From: Verrucomicrobiaceae bacterium
Lineage (GTDB): Bacteria; Verrucomicrobiota; Verrucomicrobiia; Verrucomicrobiales; Verrucomicrobiaceae
Direction of reading: 5' to 3'
NCBI GenBank assembly: GCA_027484445.1
Contig: JAIXSY010000013.1
Location: forward strand, 1-64,000
DNA length: 64,000 nucleotides
Shown: positions 26,705 to 34,332 of the stretch, one piece after another
Layout: the number at the start of each line of letters is the position of its first letter
Position numbering within the stretch: the stretch's first letter is position 1
Notes under the pieces: generated by a model
Databases searched by the model: none
What the model was told of the DNA's origin: nothing
Seen by the model: only the letters and a program-made list of their open reading frames with translations
Position numbers and translations under genes: made by a program

Positions 26705-28504
26705 TCAGGGGTGAACGACAGGACCCAGAAAAAGAGAGTAGCTCTTTTGCCAGTCGATGGAGGGGAGCGTCTCAAGCTGAAACTCTGACGCTCTTGAGCG
26801 GCTGCTGGCGATGAAGGTGCCGGGGGCTAGATCAAGGCGCAACAGATCGGTCAGGAAGCGGCTCTGCAAATGGCCGCCTGCCTGTTGGGTGATCTCACGC
26901 AGGTCGGTGCGCAGGTCGGCCATGCTGCACTTCTTCAGCTTCACGGACTGTCCCGTGCGCAGCGGCTGATCCGAGCACCACAGCTGACCAGACGCATCCG
27001 CACAGAAGATCTTTTCCAGATCGGTGCCTAGCGCAGACACAAGTTCGGGAGCTGCATCGCCAGCCACTCCAGCTTTCCATTCCACACGAGCTCGGGTGGG
27101 GATGGCAGCACGCAGCAGATGGGCCTGTTCGCTGCGGCTTTGAAAGTAGGTGCCGCCTCTTTGATCGTTCTCCAGGGTCAGCATGGTCTGACCGGACTGC
27201 CTGTCCTGAGTCAATCGCACCCACGGGCTAGTTGGCAAAGCCAGCGGCTCGAGGGTCATGGGCTGCTTGGTCTGGAAATGGCTGCCCAGCAGCACCCCTG
27301 TGCGGCTGATCTGTTCCTGCGTTACGTAGGCGGTGGCCTCTTCGGGTTGCAGATTCACCAAGGCAAGCCGCAGACCTCGTCCCCCCGTGCCGTCTTGAAA
27401 CAAAATGATCACGCATAGCAGCACTGTTGCTGCTGCGGACATCAGAGGGGTAGTGATGAGCAGGCGATGACGCCGGTGACTTGGGGCTAGGATAAACAGA
27501 TTCACTGGCCCGACGAGGAGGCCAAAGATGACCAGGAAGATCATGACCTGCCAGGCTCCCCCTCCTGCTTGACCGAGTTGCTTCCGCAGCAGCCAATCGT
27601 TCCCATAGGCCTCTTTCAGAATCTTGCTTTGGCGCGCATTTCTCAGGGTCTCTGCATACTGCCGCACCGTGCTCACGGGCTCTAGTCCGGTGCCGTTCCA
27701 GATGAAAAAGCGCACCTCCCCTAGCGAGAGCCGGTGTTTGCCCTTTTGCTCCAGGGTCGGCAGCTGGAGGGAGGCTGGGGTGACCGGGTTTTGGTGGTAA
27801 AGATCCAGCACGCCACCCAGTCGTGCCCACTGCACGATCGCGAGTCTTTGCGGGGCGCGCAGGCTCAGCCATTCCTGATCCGTCATCATCAGAATGTCGA
27901 AGCCACTGAGACCACGCCAATCTTCCGGCAAGTCAGCAAGGGAAAACTCACTGCCAAAGGCATCATGACTGCCTTTCAGGGAAGGAATGGATTTGTGGGC
28001 CACCTTCAGCCTAGCATGGCTGCTGAGGGCCAAGCTGGGACTGAGGGCGATGCTAGGCAGCCGTATGGCCGAGCGCTCGTGAATGCTGTATTCGCGGGTC
28101 GCGATGCCTGGCACCTCCGCCGTCACCCTGAGCTCATGATGAAAGTTGCCTGTGACTGACTCTCCATAGGCCACGGACAAAGGCACCAGCCAAGTGGCAG
28201 TCTGCCTTTGGCCTGCGGAGGTCTCGATCGTGAATTGGCTCTGGTGCTCGTGTTGCTTCGGGTATTGCTTTGTGGTGGACTGAAATGAAAAGTTCCAGCG
28301 AAGGGTCTCCGGGCGCTCATTTTTCACCGAGACCTTCATGGGCACGAGGCCTGAGTTCGGCAGTGGGTCAAAGACGGAACTCAGCTCCAGGGACACGCCA
28401 CTGTCGATTTCCATCATGCCCGCAGCGATGCTGCGCTGGCTGTAGGCAGATCCAGCGCTGGCGATCAGCAGCAGGCAGAGGCACGCGTGCAGGCGGGTCA
28501 TCAT
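26705..28504 (-). CDS. Membrane-anchored protein of the MoxR/ABC operon
   Basis: Five hundred and ninety-nine residues with a signal peptide (MTRLHACLCLLLIASAGSAYS). A beta-rich extracytoplasmic region follows, with the segment SLADLPEDWRGLSGFDILMMTDQEW (about 195-219) typical of a DUF4159/Gatase-like fold. Two membrane helices lie in the middle (VMIFLVIFGLLVGPVNLFIL and a second around LLITTPLMSAAATVLLCVIIL). The remainder is a soluble C-terminal part. Proteins of this layout accompany MoxR ATPases and ABC ATPases in many Bacteria, but their job is unknown. It overlaps the stop of the MoxR gene by four bases, which indicates translational coupling. Confidence 0.75.
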   Translation of the reverse strand: MMTRLHACLCLLLIASAGSAYSQRSIAAGMMEIDSGVSLELSSVFDPLPNSGLVPMKVSVKNERPETLRWNFSFQSTTKQYPKQHEHQSQFTIETSAGQRQTATWLVPLSVAYGESVTGNFHHELRVTAEVPGIATREYSIHERSAIRLPSIALSPSLALSSHARLKVAHKSIPSLKGSHDAFGSEFSLADLPEDWRGLSGFDILMMTDQEWLSLRAPQRLAIVQWARLGGVLDLYHQNPVTPASLQLPTLEQKGKHRLSLGEVRFFIWNGTGLEPVSTVRQYAETLRNARQSKILKEAYGNDWLLRKQLGQAGGGAWQVMIFLVIFGLLVGPVNLFILAPSHRRHRLLITTPLMSAAATVLLCVIILFQDGTGGRGLRLALVNLQPEEATAYVTQEQISRTGVLLGSHFQTKQPMTLEPLALPTSPWVRLTQDRQSGQTMLTLENDQRGGTYFQSRSEQAHLLRAAIPTRARVEWKAGVAGDAAPELVSALGTDLEKIFCADASGQLWCSDQPLRTGQSVKLKKCSMADLRTDLREITQQAGGHLQSRFLTDLLRLDLAPGTFIASSRSRASEFQLETLPSIDWQKSYSLFLGPVVHP

Positions 28505-29523
28505 CGCACTTCCTCCTTCAGTGTTTTGGGCAGAACCAGGGCATGGGCAGGCACCTCGGCCAGCAGCGCGTGCACCACATCTGCCGTCGTGCGCCCATCC
28601 ATCTTTGCTGTGTAATCCAGCAGCACACGATGCTGCAGCACCGGGCCAGCCAGAGCCTGCACATCTTCGAAGCTCGCATTCGGCCGTGCCTGCATCAGAG
28701 CGCGGGCTTTGGCAGCTGCCGCTAGACTCAGCGCCGCACGTGGGCTAGCGCCATGGCGCACTCCCTCAGCCGCGCGCGAGCCGCCTGGATGCGTCGCCTC
28801 GACCAGTCTCGCGATGTAGTCCGCCACCACATCCGGCAGGTAGATGCGTCGTGCTAGAGCCTGGATGGTGGCAAAAGACTCGCGTGTCAGGATAGCAGGC
28901 ACCTCCGGCTCCACACCCAGCTCACGGTGCGTGATGATCCGCGCTAGGGTCGAGGCATCGCTGCGTTTGACTTCCAGCTTGAAAAGAAAGCGATCCACCT
29001 GGGCTTCTGGCAGCGGATAGGTGCCTTCCAGTTCGATGGGGTTTTGCGTCGCTAGCACAAAGAAGGGGTCGGGCAGCGCATGGGTTTGTCCCAGCACTGT
29101 CACCCGACGCTCCTGCATCGCCTCCAGCAGCGCGGACTGCGTCTTGGGCGAGGCGCGGTTGATCTCATCCGCCAGCAGCAGGTTCGTGAAGACAGGCCCC
29201 GGCTGGAAGACAAACTCCCGGCGGCCATCCACCTCTTGCAGCACCGGATTCCCCGTGATGTCTCCCGGCAGTAAATCCGGGGTAAACTGCACCCGCCGCG
29301 TCGTGAGGCCGATGGCCTTCGACAGCCCCTTGACCAGCTCGGTTTTTCCCATGCCTGGCAGCCCCTCCAGCAGCACGTGCCCTCGGGCGATGACCCCACA
29401 GATCGTCAGGTCGATCAGCTCAGGCTGACCGAAGAGCACTTCGTTCAAGGCATGCCTGAGTGCCGAGATGGGTTGGGCAGCGGCGAGCAGCTCAGATTCA
29501 GAGACAAACGAGTCAGCGGACAT
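28501..29523 (-). CDS. MoxR-family AAA+ ATPase
   Basis: Chaperone-like ATPase of 340 residues. It has Walker A GLPGMGKTELVKGLSKAIG near residues 50-68, Walker B LLADEINRASPKTQSALLEAM, sensor 1 FVLATQNPIELEGTYPLPEAQVDRF, and the C-terminal lid GASPRAALSLAAAAKARAL, all hallmarks of MoxR. I start at MSADSFVSES; an ATG 29 codons earlier would add a basic leader not found in the family. It is the first gene of a three-gene operon. The DUF58 gene that normally follows MoxR is absent. Confidence 0.94.
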   Translation of the reverse strand: MSADSFVSESELLAAAQPISALRHALNEVLFGQPELIDLTICGVIARGHVLLEGLPGMGKTELVKGLSKAIGLTTRRVQFTPDLLPGDITGNPVLQEVDGRREFVFQPGPVFTNLLLADEINRASPKTQSALLEAMQERRVTVLGQTHALPDPFFVLATQNPIELEGTYPLPEAQVDRFLFKLEVKRSDASTLARIITHRELGVEPEVPAILTRESFATIQALARRIYLPDVVADYIARLVEATHPGGSRAAEGVRHGASPRAALSLAAAAKARALMQARPNASFEDVQALAGPVLQHRVLLDYTAKMDGRTTADVVHALLAEVPAHALVLPKTLKEEVR

Positions 29524-29639
29524 CAGGCTGGACTTAAGCAGGCCTCTCGCCCTGCCGTCGAGAGGAAAAGCATTCCCCTCAGGCTTTCCCACGATCTTTG
29601 TTCTCGCCATCAGTCCACTGGGAGCAGTAGCCTTTCTCC

Positions 29640-29888
29640 ATGATCGAGATCGAAATCTACGCTCCAGGCCTGCGGCGCGAGGACAGCTTGCTCCACTTCC
29701 GCAGCCAGATGGACCTGCTGCCCCACGTCCGCTACAAGGTCGATGCCCATCACGACGTCGTGTATTACGAGATTGACGATCCCACGACCGTCACGCCCGA
29801 GGCCCTGATGGAACCCTTCACCGTCGCCAACCTCCAGCCCCGCCTCATCGGCCAACTCCCCGAGGCCTGGTATGCCAACGCGGGATAA
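29640..29888 (+). CDS. Small acidic hypothetical protein
   Basis: Eighty-two residues beginning MIEIEIYAPGLRREDSLLHFRSQMD. Its alternating hydrophobic strands and one helix resemble a ferredoxin-like or ACT-like small fold, such as the metal-binding or RNA-binding small domains, but no motif is diagnostic. The segment HHDVVYYEIDDPTTVTPEALMEPF is strongly protein-like, and the antisense frame is less so. It is divergent from the MoxR gene with about 115 bases between the starts. Confidence 0.65.
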   Translation: MIEIEIYAPGLRREDSLLHFRSQMDLLPHVRYKVDAHHDVVYYEIDDPTTVTPEALMEPFTVANLQPRLIGQLPEAWYANAG

Positions 29889-30004
29889 GAAGCGCTGATG
29901 TGCGTGACAAGGACAAGCTCGACGCCATGGCCCTGCGGAAGCGACTGGCAGATCCTCACGCTTTTGATTGAATGCATGGAAGATGAAAACAACGGCTGAG
30001 GACC

Positions 30005-30496
30005 TCAGCCGCTCATGCCATGGCCAGACCCTTTGCGTAGTCCATAACTGAACAACAAAACTGTTGCACAACCATTCTGTTGGCTTTGGCCGCTCGGCCA
30101 CTGCACCACCGCAGTCAGTTTCACGTCATCGCCAAACACCTCGTTCGCGGCAATCCAACGCCCCAGATACTCCAGCGGCGTCGCATGGACGAACTCGATG
30201 GCCTTTCGCGTGCCGAGTTCACCACGCAGATTCGGCACCCCATGCGTGAGCACTTTCGGAATCAGGCTAAATTTGGTTGGGATGGTTAGTTTGCCCACCC
30301 GGCCAAGTTCATCCATGAACTCCACGAGATGCTCGGTTCCAGCCTGTCGGTCGGGTTCAGAGGCAAGCAGGCCTCCCAAGTCAACCCCGGCCCGGATCAG
30401 GAGGCCAGATTCATCAGCGAGAGCAATCGCTTGTTCGGCTTGGTCTTTCGCGAGGCGGCAGGGGCGGAAGAGGTTGCTTCGGCAATCATGGGCCAA
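30005..30496 (-). CDS. Uncertain hypothetical ORF beside the island
   Basis: An open frame of 163 codons on the minus strand. The part from LADESGLLIRAGVDLGGLL to VKLTAVVQW reads like a folded protein, while both ends are low quality (Cys, Arg and Gly/Ser-rich). I recognise no family. It starts just outside the duplicated gnd terminator, so it may be a decayed gene or a fortuitous frame; the plus-strand frames look worse. The roughly 115 bases before it, from the end of the small acidic gene, hold nothing I can identify. Confidence 0.35.
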   Translation of the reverse strand: MAHDCRSNLFRPCRLAKDQAEQAIALADESGLLIRAGVDLGGLLASEPDRQAGTEHLVEFMDELGRVGKLTIPTKFSLIPKVLTHGVPNLRGELGTRKAIEFVHATPLEYLGRWIAANEVFGDDVKLTAVVQWPSGQSQQNGCATVLLFSYGLRKGSGHGMSG

Positions 30497-30501
30497 CTTA
30501 C

Positions 30502-30530
30502 AAAAAAGCGGCTGGGAGTGCCAGCCGCTT
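30502..30530 (-). terminator. Terminator of the displaced gnd 3' end
   Basis: On the minus strand AAGCGGCTGG pairs with its complement around a 5-base loop, and six T residues follow. It corresponds in position to the terminator of intact gnd but has a different stem sequence. Confidence 0.8.
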
Positions 30531-30549
30531 TATGCGTTGATGGGATGAA

Positions 30550-30567
30550 GCGGACAGGAGTGTCCGC
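30550..30567. repeat. Small palindrome, stem-CA-GGAG-TG-stem (left copy)
   Basis: GCGGACA and TGTCCGC form a perfect 7-bp stem around a GGAG loop. The same sequence occurs in the right copy, and relatives of the same design occur at 51411 and 58226. It lies between the gnd stop and the terminator. Confidence 0.7.
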
Positions 30568-30579
30568 GCTCCTTTCAGA

Positions 30580-30702
30580 TTACCCGATCACCTCAGGCCA
30601 CTCGGTGTGGAAGAACTGGCCTTCGGGTTTGTCGAGACGTTCGTAGGTGTGGGCGCCGAAGAAGTCGCGCTGGGCCTGGAGGAGGTTGGCGGGGAGGCGG
30701 GC
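30580..30702 (-). pseudogene. gnd: Displaced 3' end of 6-phosphogluconate dehydrogenase gene
   Basis: Forty codons plus TAA, encoding the same residues as the end of intact gnd (ARLPANLLQ to TEWPEVIG). Five codons (Gly, Thr, Glu, Ile, Gly) differ from the intact copy, each only at the third position. It has no start and cannot make a working enzyme. The purely synonymous divergence shows it was a working gnd end until recently and came from a different lineage than the end now attached to gnd. Confidence 0.88.
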
Positions 30703-30720
30703 AGACGGCTCGCAAGTGTC

Positions 30721-30891
30721 TCAGTCATACAGCCGCAAAAACGCATCCAACTCCTTTTGCGGCTGCCAGAGGATCACATCAAAGGGCAGCAAGTCACCGT
30801 CCTTCAGGTAGCAGTTTCGCGGCATGGCGTCGATGGCGAGCGTTTGGAAGGCGTATTTATGGGGGCTCTCGCGCGGCGGACATCCCTTAAA
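30721..30891 (-). pseudogene. C-terminal remnant of an unidentified gene inside the island
   Basis: An in-frame stretch of 56 residues plus TGA, reading ESPHKYAFQTLAIDAMPRNC and then YLKDGDLLPFDVILWQPQKE up to LRLYD. It is clearly protein-like but lacks a start; an upstream in-frame TGA closes it at 30892. I do not recognise the family. It begins 18 bases from the inner end of the left gnd repeat, so it probably marks part of the donor DNA or an older insertion. Confidence 0.55.
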
Positions 30892-31030
30892 TCACGCAAA
30901 ACACTTACTACTGACAGTGATATGCCTCCCAGCGACGTGGGAGTGGAGATTTCACCCTCGCTAATAACTACATCACTCATTATACAAGACAGCTCAAATA
31001 GGATATGCTGGATCGCCTGCACCATTGCCC

Positions 31031-31061
31031 TTGTTGTATCTTGAAAAAAGACTTCTATAGA
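31031..31061 (+). promoter_or_regulatory. Possible promoter of the island operon
   Basis: TTGTTG (31031-31036) and TATAGA (31056-31061) are separated by 19 bases, and the ATG of the ParB-like gene follows eight bases later. If real, the transcript would be nearly leaderless, which agrees with the lack of a Shine-Dalgarno sequence. A hairpin CTCCCA-6-TGGGAG lies further upstream near 30930. This is weak evidence. Confidence 0.3.
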
Positions 31062-31069
31062 ACAGCCAC

Positions 31070-32299
31070 ATGTCCAGTCCAAGAAAACGTTCTCCTCAAC
31101 AAAGTAGCCCAAGGGTGGCATTGCCGAAGGATCGTCCAACTCATAGAGTTGCCCTTAGTGATCTTCACTTCGACAATCATAACCCACGCTTCGGACCCGA
31201 CAGCGGCGATCAAAAAAATGAAGGGAAAATCCTTGATAGAATTGTTGAAAAGCATGGGGTGGGCGATTTGCTTAGCTCGCTCGCAGTCAATGGTTATTCT
31301 GACGCAGAGCCATTGATTGGCCTTCGACTTAAGGATGGACGGATCGTGATCAAGGAAGGTAATCGGCGTCTAGCAGCATGCTTGATCATTACCGGTGACA
31401 ACCGAGCAAAGAATCAACAAAAGAGAACAGATCGCTATTCATCCTTGTGGGAAGAGTATGGCAAACAGACAATTGACCCTGTTCCAGTAATCCTTTTCGA
31501 AGAGCATGAATCCAACCTCATCCTTCCTTATCTCGGGGTTAAGCATATCGTGGGGGCGGAAGAATGGAGCGCGTGGGCAAAAGCTGCGTGGGCTAATGAA
31601 CTAATTAACAAACATGGCGTCGCGCTTGATCAAGCGATGGCAATGATTGGGGACGAACAGCGCCAATTGCCACGGTGGCTCGGCAGCTATTACTTTATTC
31701 AGCAGCTGATAGATGAAGGCCGCTTCAATCCCAAAGACAGCGACAAAAAAGGAGGAGGTGGCTCCGAGTTCCCGTTCTCGCTTATCTACAACGCTTTGGG
31801 ATACTCCAACATTAAAGTGTGGGTTGGATTCAATAATGAGTCCGATCCCCGTCACAACCCAATTCCTCCCGACAAGCTCGATGCAGCCACTGACTTCGTG
31901 GACTTCATTTGCGGCAACACCAGCAAAGGTGTTGAGCCTGTCGCAAGCGACAATCGCCAGTTTAAACTTTTGAACCGAGTCGCAGGAGACAAAGAATCTT
32001 TGTTTCTGCTCAAACAAGGCGAATCTTTAGAGAAGGTTGCGCGCCGTCTTGAGCCGGTCGAAGATCAATTGATGGAAGGCTTGCTCACAGTGCAGAGAAG
32101 CCTCGAAGAACTACTTCCTTTAGCAGCTGGCACTGACATGTCTCACGAAGAACGGCTGACAATTCTCCCATCTGCGAGATCCGTAGCGCTCTTGGCAAAC
32201 AAACTCTACCGACATCTTCAGGAGTCTTCAGCCGAACTCGAGTTGCCGCTATTCGAGGAGACGAACGAAGCGAAAGAGCCCAAAGGAAAGAAGAAATAG
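31070..32299 (+). CDS. ParB/Srx-fold protein, first gene of island module
   Basis: Four hundred and nine residues. Residues 24-110 look like a ParB N-terminal (ParB/Srx) domain. It opens HRVALSDLHFDNHNPRF, has a helical segment ILDRIVEKHGVGDLLSSLA, and carries the signature EGNRRLAAC (96-104), equivalent to the GERR/GNRR nucleotide-contact box of ParB-like CTPases and nucleases. The remaining 300 residues are helical and not recognised. The C-terminus is acidic then Lys-rich. It lacks a ParA partner and the usual ParB DNA-binding domain, so it is unlikely to be a segregation protein. It starts a three-gene AT-rich operon ending in a DNA methyltransferase, suggesting a defence or modification role. 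Confidence 0.8.
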   Translation: MSSPRKRSPQQSSPRVALPKDRPTHRVALSDLHFDNHNPRFGPDSGDQKNEGKILDRIVEKHGVGDLLSSLAVNGYSDAEPLIGLRLKDGRIVIKEGNRRLAACLIITGDNRAKNQQKRTDRYSSLWEEYGKQTIDPVPVILFEEHESNLILPYLGVKHIVGAEEWSAWAKAAWANELINKHGVALDQAMAMIGDEQRQLPRWLGSYYFIQQLIDEGRFNPKDSDKKGGGGSEFPFSLIYNALGYSNIKVWVGFNNESDPRHNPIPPDKLDAATDFVDFICGNTSKGVEPVASDNRQFKLLNRVAGDKESLFLLKQGESLEKVARRLEPVEDQLMEGLLTVQRSLEELLPLAAGTDMSHEERLTILPSARSVALLANKLYRHLQESSAELELPLFEETNEAKEPKGKKK

Positions 32300-32313
32300 C
32301 CGATTCTTGTCGA

Positions 32314-33279
32314 ATGATCTCTAACTTCCCAGGAGCCCTGTGGACCAATAGGCATAAAGACACTCGCACGGGTATTCGTGCCGATGAAGTCGAATTTAGG
32401 GCTTTGAAAGAGGGCACAGCTTCTTTGACCGAGGCATTGAGGGACGAGCGCATCAATGGAACTACATCAGAGGAAAACTCTATTGGAGTTGCCAACAAAT
32501 GGCACAGACGAACAGAGGTCGCGGATGATCAAATGGCACATATATCGCTTGAGCTCCGGCGCAGGTCTGAGCAGTTAGGTGCAGCGTGGCCATTTATGCT
32601 TGATGGCGTGACATTGCGACAAACCCGTGAGTCGCCCTCACTTGTTTATGAGTTCTGTCTTTCGATCTCGCGCGCGCCTTCCATTGTGAGGAAACCTTTC
32701 GATACTCTTCCGGCTGTTTTCGAGTCAGCTTCGCTCAGCATTCTCAAAGAATGGTTGGGCAAAAGCGCTACAGGGTTAAGAACAGGATGGCCTCGGAGCC
32801 AAGACCTTCCCACCAAATGCAAAGATTTGTTTAGCCAGATTCAGGCGAGGGCTGACTGTCAGCATGAATGGCGGTGGGCCCCGGATCCTTATTTACCAGA
32901 GGATCCCAGTCCCAATGAACTCAAGGAGGCTAAACTAGATCTGCTGGCTTGGCTCCAAATCCCCGGCGGGCAGGGGCAAGTTTACTTTGCAGGCCAGTGT
33001 GCGTGTGGATCCGACAACGATATGGAGGATAAGGCTCGCGAACTCACTGTTGCAGGCATTATGCGGTGGGTGAAGCCGCCGTCTTTTGTCCCTCTGGTTC
33101 GGTGTTTCTTTGTCCCGTTTGTTTTGCCGCCCAATCGGCTTATGGACATAATCAACATCGGGGGTGCGACTTTCGACCGAACGCGACTTTGCCAAATCGC
33201 TTCAAACATGAATGCGAAAAACATGCGCAATCTTAAAGCTATGCTCAAACCGTCCGTTGATTTGGTCATCCGTGCATGA
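32314..33279 (+). CDS. Putative restriction-like nuclease or defence effector (family not certain)
   Basis: Three hundred and twenty-one residues. No family is certain. A segment near 135-165 (FESASLSILKEWLG and GWPR) and the block KLDLLAW...GQVYFAGQCACG (208-232) recall a group of methyltransferase-associated proteins with a PD-(D/E)XK-like core. In those the pattern is Asp, a strand and a Gln-rich strand (here Asp209, Gln228). The usual catalytic Lys after the Gln strand is not in place; Cys/Ala are found there and Lys240 is further on. An activity is therefore unproven. It starts 14 bases after the ParB-like gene, and its stop overlaps the methyltransferase start by 4 bases, so the three are co-translated. 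Confidence 0.6.
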   Translation: MISNFPGALWTNRHKDTRTGIRADEVEFRALKEGTASLTEALRDERINGTTSEENSIGVANKWHRRTEVADDQMAHISLELRRRSEQLGAAWPFMLDGVTLRQTRESPSLVYEFCLSISRAPSIVRKPFDTLPAVFESASLSILKEWLGKSATGLRTGWPRSQDLPTKCKDLFSQIQARADCQHEWRWAPDPYLPEDPSPNELKEAKLDLLAWLQIPGGQGQVYFAGQCACGSDNDMEDKARELTVAGIMRWVKPPSFVPLVRCFFVPFVLPPNRLMDIINIGGATFDRTRLCQIASNMNAKNMRNLKAMLKPSVDLVIRA

Positions 33280-34268
33280 GCCGACTGCACTCCATGGCAA
33301 CTAGTTACAATGCATTGATTAATCTGAGGCTGCCCAAGCCAAAACTAAGGCGTGGACCAAAGGTGCTAGACCTTTTCTCGGGATGTGGAGGATTGTCGCT
33401 TGGATTTGAGGCGGCTGGATTTCGAGTGACGGGTTATGAGATGAACCAGAACGCGTGTGAGACCCACAGATCGAATCTTAGTGGAGATTGTAAATGCGAG
33501 ATTTTGACCGTTGATTCCACATTTCCAGAAGCAGATGTGATTGTCGGAGGACCTCCATGTCAGCCTTTTAGTGTTGTTGGCACACAGGCGGGTGCAGCAG
33601 ACCATCGCAACGGATTGGAAGTGTTCGTTAGTGCCGTTCAACAGGTTAGGCCTGATTTTTGGATGTTTGAGAATGTTCGAGGACTTCTTGGGAGGTCGCA
33701 AGCCTATCTTCAAGATGTGCTTAGGCGCCTAAGCATAATCGGTTATACTGTCGAACCTCCTCGTATTCTGAATGCGCGTGAGTTTGGTGTCCCGCAAAAT
33801 CGGGAAAGAGTCGTAGTTGTAGGTTACCGGCGGGGAAAGTTCGAGTGGCCTTCTCGAGACATCTCTGAGATATCGGTTCGAACTGCAATAGGACGCACGG
33901 CTCTTCAGGCACGGCAGAATTCGAGGTTTTTGACACCGGCAATGGATGCATACATTGCCAAGTATGAAAAGGCCTCGTGTTGCAAGACGCCCCGTGATCT
34001 ATCATTAGACAAAGTTGCCAGAACATTGACCTGTCGAAACCTGGGTGGCGCCACTGGTGACATGATCCGCCTTTTACTCCCCGACGGGCGGCGCAGGCTG
34101 TTATCGGTGTCAGAGGCAGCTAGACTTCAGAGTTTCCCCTCGTGGTTTCGCTTCACTGGAAGTTACACGAGCAAAATGACTCAGATCGGGAACGCTGTGC
34201 CGCCGATGCTAGCGCTAGCCCTTGCAAATTCTATAAAGGCATTTCTTGCAAAACAAAAAGGCGGCTGA
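33276..34268 (+). CDS. C5-cytosine DNA methyltransferase
   Basis: Transfers a methyl group from S-adenosylmethionine to cytosine in a short DNA site. It has all core motifs: I LDLFSGCGGLSLGFEAAGF (31-49), IV GGPPCQPFS with catalytic Cys95, VI FENVRG (131-136), VIII QNRERVVVVG (174-183), IX RLLSVSEAARLQSFP and X GNAVPPMLALALANSI near 308. The target recognition stretch lies between about 185 and 280. Length (330) is typical of type II enzymes. The start overlaps the stop of the putative nuclease. The stop codon lies inside the terminator hairpin of the convergent gnd gene, showing that the island was joined exactly there. Its recognition site cannot be predicted. Confidence 0.95.
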   Translation: MSRLHSMATSYNALINLRLPKPKLRRGPKVLDLFSGCGGLSLGFEAAGFRVTGYEMNQNACETHRSNLSGDCKCEILTVDSTFPEADVIVGGPPCQPFSVVGTQAGAADHRNGLEVFVSAVQQVRPDFWMFENVRGLLGRSQAYLQDVLRRLSIIGYTVEPPRILNAREFGVPQNRERVVVVGYRRGKFEWPSRDISEISVRTAIGRTALQARQNSRFLTPAMDAYIAKYEKASCCKTPRDLSLDKVARTLTCRNLGGATGDMIRLLLPDGRRRLLSVSEAARLQSFPSWFRFTGSYTSKMTQIGNAVPPMLALALANSIKAFLAKQKGG

Positions 34269-34283
34269 GTTGCCTCAGCCGCC
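34255..34283 (-). terminator. Terminator of gnd
   Basis: On the minus strand GGCGGCTGAG and its complement form a perfect 10-bp stem with a 4-base loop, followed by five T residues. The convergent methyltransferase gene ends within this hairpin. Confidence 0.88.
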
Positions 34284-34302
34284 TTTGCGTTGATTGAATG
34301 AA

Positions 34303-34320
34303 GCGGACAGGAGTGTCCGC
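34303..34320. repeat. Small palindrome, stem-CA-GGAG-TG-stem (right copy)
   Basis: Identical to the palindrome in the left gnd repeat: GCGGACA and TGTCCGC around GGAG, between the gnd stop and its terminator. Confidence 0.7.
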
Positions 34321-34332
34321 GCTCCTTTCAGA

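Larger units (their letters stand above)
30500..30702. repeat. Left copy of the duplicated gnd 3' region
   Basis: This segment matches 34253-34455 in the same orientation at a constant 3753-base offset from 30533 on. It contains the end of gnd, the stop, the 3' untranslated region and a terminator hairpin. In the 170 bases from 30533 there are 7 mismatches (about 96% identity). The hairpin at the outer end is conserved in shape but differs more in sequence. It forms the left border of the methyltransferase island. Confidence 0.9.

Noticed and set aside
29610..30101. 163-codon minus-strand frame opposite the small acidic protein
   Set aside because: Its composition is less protein-like than the plus-strand 82-residue frame, and it runs across the intergenic region.
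31070..32299. ParB-like gene as a plasmid partition protein
   Set aside because: There is no ParA, no parS-like repeat set and no ParB helix-turn-helix region; linkage to a methyltransferase argues for another role.
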